In this document: piece after piece, positions 61,181 to 64,000 of the stretch | Numbering within the stretch: the stretch's first letter is position 1 | How the letters are laid out: each line of letters starts with the position of its first letter | Assembly (NCBI RefSeq): GCF_902859945.1 | Contig: NZ_CADIKL010000039.1 | Location: 1 to 64,000, forward strand | Source: Paraburkholderia caffeinitolerans | GTDB lineage: Bacteria; Pseudomonadota; Gammaproteobacteria; Burkholderiales; Burkholderiaceae | Direction of reading: 5' to 3' | DNA length: 64,000 bases | Position numbers and translations under genes: made by a program | The notes under the pieces: model-generated | Database searches by the model: none | What the model was told of the DNA's origin: nothing | Seen by the model: only the letters and a program-made list of their open reading frames with translations

Positions 61181-62116
61181 ATGTCAAACCTGAACGTAGT
61201 GGAAGCGGGTGATCTGTCCATTCATCCGGTCACGGGCCGCATCGGTGCAGAGATTCGCGGCGTCCGCCTTTCCGGCAATCTGCAACCGGCCGTAGTGGAA
61301 GCGATCAACGCCGCACTGATTCGCCACAAGGTGATTTTCTTTCGCGGCCAGACGCAATTGACCGACCAGGAGCAGGAGGCCTTCGCCAAGCTGCTCGGCG
61401 ACCCGGTCGCGCACCCGACGGTTCCCGTGCGTGAAGGCACCGAGTATCTGCTGGAACTCGATTCGCTCCACGGCGGCCGAGCGAATTCGTGGCACACCGA
61501 CGTCACGTTCGTTGACGCCTATCCGAAGGCATCGATTCTGCGTGGCGTCGTGAATCCGGAAGCGGGCGGCGACACGGTGTGGGCCAACACCGCCACCGCC
61601 TATAACGATCTGCCCCAAACGCTGAAGTCGCTGGCCGAACAATTGTGGGCCGTCCACAGCAACGAATACGACTATGGCGCCTCATTGCGCGAGCACGCCA
61701 GTAAGGAGGCGATCGCCGCGTACGAACGTTATCGCGAGGTGTTCGTTTCCACGCGCTACGAAACCGAGCATCCGCTCGTGCGCGTGCATCCGGAAAGCGG
61801 CGAGAAAACCCTCGTGCTGGGCCACTTCTTCAAGAGCTTCATCGGCTTGCCGACCCCGGCGTCGAACCATCTGTTCGAAGTGTTCCAGGCCTATATCACG
61901 CGCCTCGAAAACATCGTGCGCTGGCGCTGGCAGGCCGGCGACGTCGCGATCTGGGACAACCGCGCGACCCAGCACTACGCCGTGAACGATTACGGCGACG
62001 CCCGCCGAGTCGTGCGTCGCGTCACGCTGGCGGGCGATGTGCCGGTGAGCGTCGACGGACGCCAGAGCGTCACACGCAGCGTGGTGAAGAACCCGAAGCT
62101 CGCTGCGGCGGCTTGA
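61181..62116 (+). CDS. atsK: Alpha-ketoglutarate-dependent sulfate-ester dioxygenase, AtsK-like
   Basis: 311 residues, TauD/TfdA family. It oxidises the carbon bearing the sulfate group of an alkyl sulfate, releasing sulfate and an aldehyde, with 2-oxoglutarate and Fe(II). Iron ligands: His105 and Asp107 in [16 protein letters not shown], and His265 in [15 protein letters not shown]; the 2-oxoglutarate-binding Arg is in [11 protein letters not shown]. The opening [14 protein letters not shown] and [11 protein letters not shown] match AtsK rather than TauD as I recall it. AAAGAGGATAT precedes the ATG; a ~200-bp gap upstream suggests its own promoter, probably sulfur-starvation controlled. Confidence 0.9.
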   Translation: MSNLNVVEAGDLSIHPVTGRIGAEIRGVRLSGNLQPAVVEAINAALIRHKVIFFRGQTQLTDQEQEAFAKLLGDPVAHPTVPVREGTEYLLELDSLHGGRANSWHTDVTFVDAYPKASILRGVVNPEAGGDTVWANTATAYNDLPQTLKSLAEQLWAVHSNEYDYGASLREHASKEAIAAYERYREVFVSTRYETEHPLVRVHPESGEKTLVLGHFFKSFIGLPTPASNHLFEVFQAYITRLENIVRWRWQAGDVAIWDNRATQHYAVNDYGDARRVVRRVTLAGDVPVSVDGRQSVTRSVVKNPKLAAAA

Positions 62117-62210
62117 GGGCAGGGTCCCGTTGCGGCTCGCGCGCCATGCGCCGCGCGGCTGCAACGGGCATCGATGGATGCAGGGAATAACTGATTTCAA
62201 AGGGGCTTTC

Positions 62211-63290
62211 ATGGGACGCCGACTTTTCGCCAATTTCGCAGCCATGTGTTCCGCGCTGTGCGCCCTGTGCGTGCTCGCGCCCGTGCAGGCCAGCGCGCAG
62301 AACGTGATCCGTATCGCGGTGCCGGATATCGGATCCAGTTCGAAGCCGGCGGGCGGCGGCGTGGTCGACGTGCTGTACGCCAATCAGGCGCTAGAGAAAG
62401 CGTTCCAGAAAGAAGGCGTGAAGATTCAATGGACCTTCTTCAAAGGCGGTGGGCCGGCCGTCAACGAAGCCTTCGCCAATCATCAGGTCGACCTCGCTTT
62501 CCTCGGCGATCTCGCGGGCATCATCGGGCGCGCCAATGGTCTCGATACGCGCCTCATTGCGGCGCTCGCGCGCGACGTCAATGGTTATCTCGCGGTCGTG
62601 CCGGGGCAGGGCATCAAGAATCTGAAGGACCTCAAGGGCAAGCAGATCGCGTTGTTTCGCGGTACCGCGCTGCAATTGTCGTTCGACAGCGTGCTGCGGA
62701 GCGTTGGTCTGACCGAGAAGGACTTCCGCATCGTCAATCTCGACCTCAACAGCGCGGCCGCGGCGATTGCCGCCCATCGCATCGATGCGGTCTGGGGTCC
62801 GTCGTCGCTCTTCATTCTCAAGGACAAGGGCCTCGTCGATATCCCGGTCAGCACGCGTGGCCGCGATGGCACGGGAACCTTCAAGGCGGGCCTCGTGGCT
62901 TCCTCCGACTTCCTGCGCGCGCATCCCGAGTGGACCGCGCGGGTGCTCGAAACGGTGCTGGAGGCTTCGAACTGGGTATCGGACAAGAACCACCTCGACG
63001 CATACCTGCAACTCGAACACGACCGTGCCGGCACGCCGGTCACGGTCTGGCGCAACGAGCTAGGCGACAGCGATCCGGCGATCTTCTTCTCGCCCTTGCT
63101 CGATCCGTATTTCGTCGAGGCGTTCCGGCGCGATGTGGAGAGCGCGAAGCAACTCGGCGTGATCCGCAAGGGTTTCGATGTCGATGGCTGGGTCGACGCG
63201 TCCTGGCTCAACGCCGCGCTGCAGAAGACGAAGCTCGCTGGGCGCTGGAAGGCTTACCGCACTTTCGCGCTGGCAGATAAAACGAATTAG
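62211..63290 (+). CDS. Sulfate-ester/aliphatic sulfonate ABC binding protein, AtsR/SsuA-like
   Basis: 359 residues from the ATG at 62211 (AAAGGGGCTTTC upstream). Signal peptide cut near ASAQ. Two-lobed periplasmic receptor of the NitT/TauT type: VIRIAVPDIGSSSKPAGGG, FKGGGPAVNEAFANHQVDLA and GYLAVVPGQGIKNLKDLKGK. Lies 94 bp after atsK; with the SsuB-like ATPase it should import alkyl sulfates or sulfonates for AtsK. Confidence 0.88.
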   Translation: MGRRLFANFAAMCSALCALCVLAPVQASAQNVIRIAVPDIGSSSKPAGGGVVDVLYANQALEKAFQKEGVKIQWTFFKGGGPAVNEAFANHQVDLAFLGDLAGIIGRANGLDTRLIAALARDVNGYLAVVPGQGIKNLKDLKGKQIALFRGTALQLSFDSVLRSVGLTEKDFRIVNLDLNSAAAAIAAHRIDAVWGPSSLFILKDKGLVDIPVSTRGRDGTGTFKAGLVASSDFLRAHPEWTARVLETVLEASNWVSDKNHLDAYLQLEHDRAGTPVTVWRNELGDSDPAIFFSPLLDPYFVEAFRRDVESAKQLGVIRKGFDVDGWVDASWLNAALQKTKLAGRWKAYRTFALADKTN

Positions 63291-63308
63291 AAAGGCAACG
63301 ATAACGAC

Positions 63309-64000
63309 ATGAAGGATCTCCACACGCTGTATCGCCTGACGACGCTTGCCGCAGCGGTGCTTTCCGCGACTTCGGCCTGGGCGCAGGAAGCCGCCACGAC
63401 GGGGGCCGCAGCGGCAGAGGCCGTCGCCGCGCCGGTCGCTGCATCGGGGGTAGCGGGGGCGCGAAACACGAACGGCACGAAGGGCGACAAATCCGTGCGC
63501 CTCGGCGACTTCACCGTGACGGCGCGGCGCCGCTCGGAAAGCGCGCAGAAGGTGCCCGCGCCGATCTCCACCGTGAGCGGACAGGAACTCGAACGCCAGC
63601 GCCTCTATCGGATTCAGGATCTGCAGCAGACGCTGCCGAGCGTGAACGTCGCCTTCATCAATCCGCGCCAGTCGAGCATTTCGATCCGCGGCATCGGCAA
63701 CAACCCGGCCAGCGACAATCTCGAGTCCAGCGTTGGTGTCTATCTCGACAACGTCTATCTCGGCCGTCCCGGCATGGCGGTGTTCGATCTGCTCGACGTG
63801 CAGCAGATCGACTTGTTGCGCGGTCCGCAAGGCACGCTGTTCGGCAAGAACAGCACGGCGGGCGTGCTTAATATCTCGACGCGCCCGCCGCAGTTTCATA
63901 CCGAGGGCTACCTCGAACAATCGGTCGGCAACTCGGGCTACGCGCAGACCAAGGCGCATCTTTCGGGGCCGTTGTCCGACACGCTGGCCGGCACGCTCGA
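63309..64000 (+). CDS. TonB-dependent outer-membrane receptor (3' end outside window)
   Basis: The first ~230 residues of an outer-membrane receptor. Signal peptide (LYRLTTLAAAVLSATSAWAQ), an Ala-rich spacer, then the plug domain: RLGDFTVTARRRSESAQKVP as a TonB-box-like region, LYRIQDLQQTLPSVNVAFIN, SSISIRGIGNNPASDN and LLRGPQGTLFGKNSTAGVLN. AAAGGCAACGATAACGAC precedes the ATG, 18 bp after the binding-protein stop, so it belongs to the sulfate-ester operon and likely carries the same substrate across the outer membrane. It runs off the right edge. Confidence 0.9.
   Translation, partial: MKDLHTLYRLTTLAAAVLSATSAWAQEAATTGAAAAEAVAAPVAASGVAGARNTNGTKGDKSVRLGDFTVTARRRSESAQKVPAPISTVSGQELERQRLYRIQDLQQTLPSVNVAFINPRQSSISIRGIGNNPASDNLESSVGVYLDNVYLGRPGMAVFDLLDVQQIDLLRGPQGTLFGKNSTAGVLNISTRPPQFHTEGYLEQSVGNSGYAQTKAHLSGPLSDTLAGTL

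Overview
The window is high-GC DNA whose gene content points to a Burkholderiaceae bacterium, most likely Paraburkholderia or a close relative. Supporting signs are the adjacent DUF3300 and DUF2950 genes, an HpaR-type regulator, a VgrG/DUF4123/Tle1-like type VI cassette, an AtsK-type sulfate-ester dioxygenase and many LysR, AraC and MocR regulators. The assignment is an inference from content; there is no rRNA or marker gene to fix it. No transposase, integrase, CRISPR array or rRNA was seen. One tRNA (Val, GAC) is present.

Layout: 1-2.3 kb is the end of a NitT/TauT-type ABC transporter. 2.4-4.1 kb is a lower-GC accessory patch with two integron attC-like sites enclosing a one-gene cassette, plus short dispersed repeats. 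4.1-13.2 kb carries a MscS-type channel, an MFS transporter, a ketopantoate-reductase/class II aldolase pair, HpaR beside a remnant of a hydratase gene, a thioredoxin-like protein and a methyltransferase. 13.2-18 kb is a leftward operon (DedA-rhodanese fusion, cNMP-binding/thioredoxin-reductase-like protein, YcaQ glycosylase). 18-29.7 kb holds a MltF-like transglycosylase, Aer with a clear sigma-28 promoter, a LysR/MFS pair, a formaldehyde-activating enzyme upstream of aldo/keto reductase and aldehyde dehydrogenase genes, LysE with AraC, and a GNAT enzyme.

29.9-33.9 kb is an unusual four-gene chemosensory operon: a membrane-bound kinase combining sensor, HAMP, Hpt and ATPase domains, a stripped-down MCP tip protein, a CheX-like protein and a CheY-like receiver, with no CheW visible. 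33.9-42.4 kb has a YdeP/FdhF-type molybdoenzyme divergent from a MocR regulator, further regulators, an AhpD-like protein and a membrane-anchored TAXI protein. 42.5-48.2 kb holds envelope proteins (DUF3300, DUF2950, SYLF lipoprotein) and amino-acid genes (DadA-like, GltI-like). tRNA-Val, a dihydroxyacetone kinase and a LysP-like permease follow.

52.3-60.0 kb is a type VI secretion island: VgrG, DUF4123 adaptor, exported immunity candidate, DUF2235/Tle1-like effector whose nucleophile serine appears replaced by glycine, and a second copy of the immunity candidate. 60.1-64 kb is a sulfate-ester scavenging cluster (ABC ATPase, AtsK, AtsR-like binding protein, TonB-dependent receptor) that continues past the right edge.
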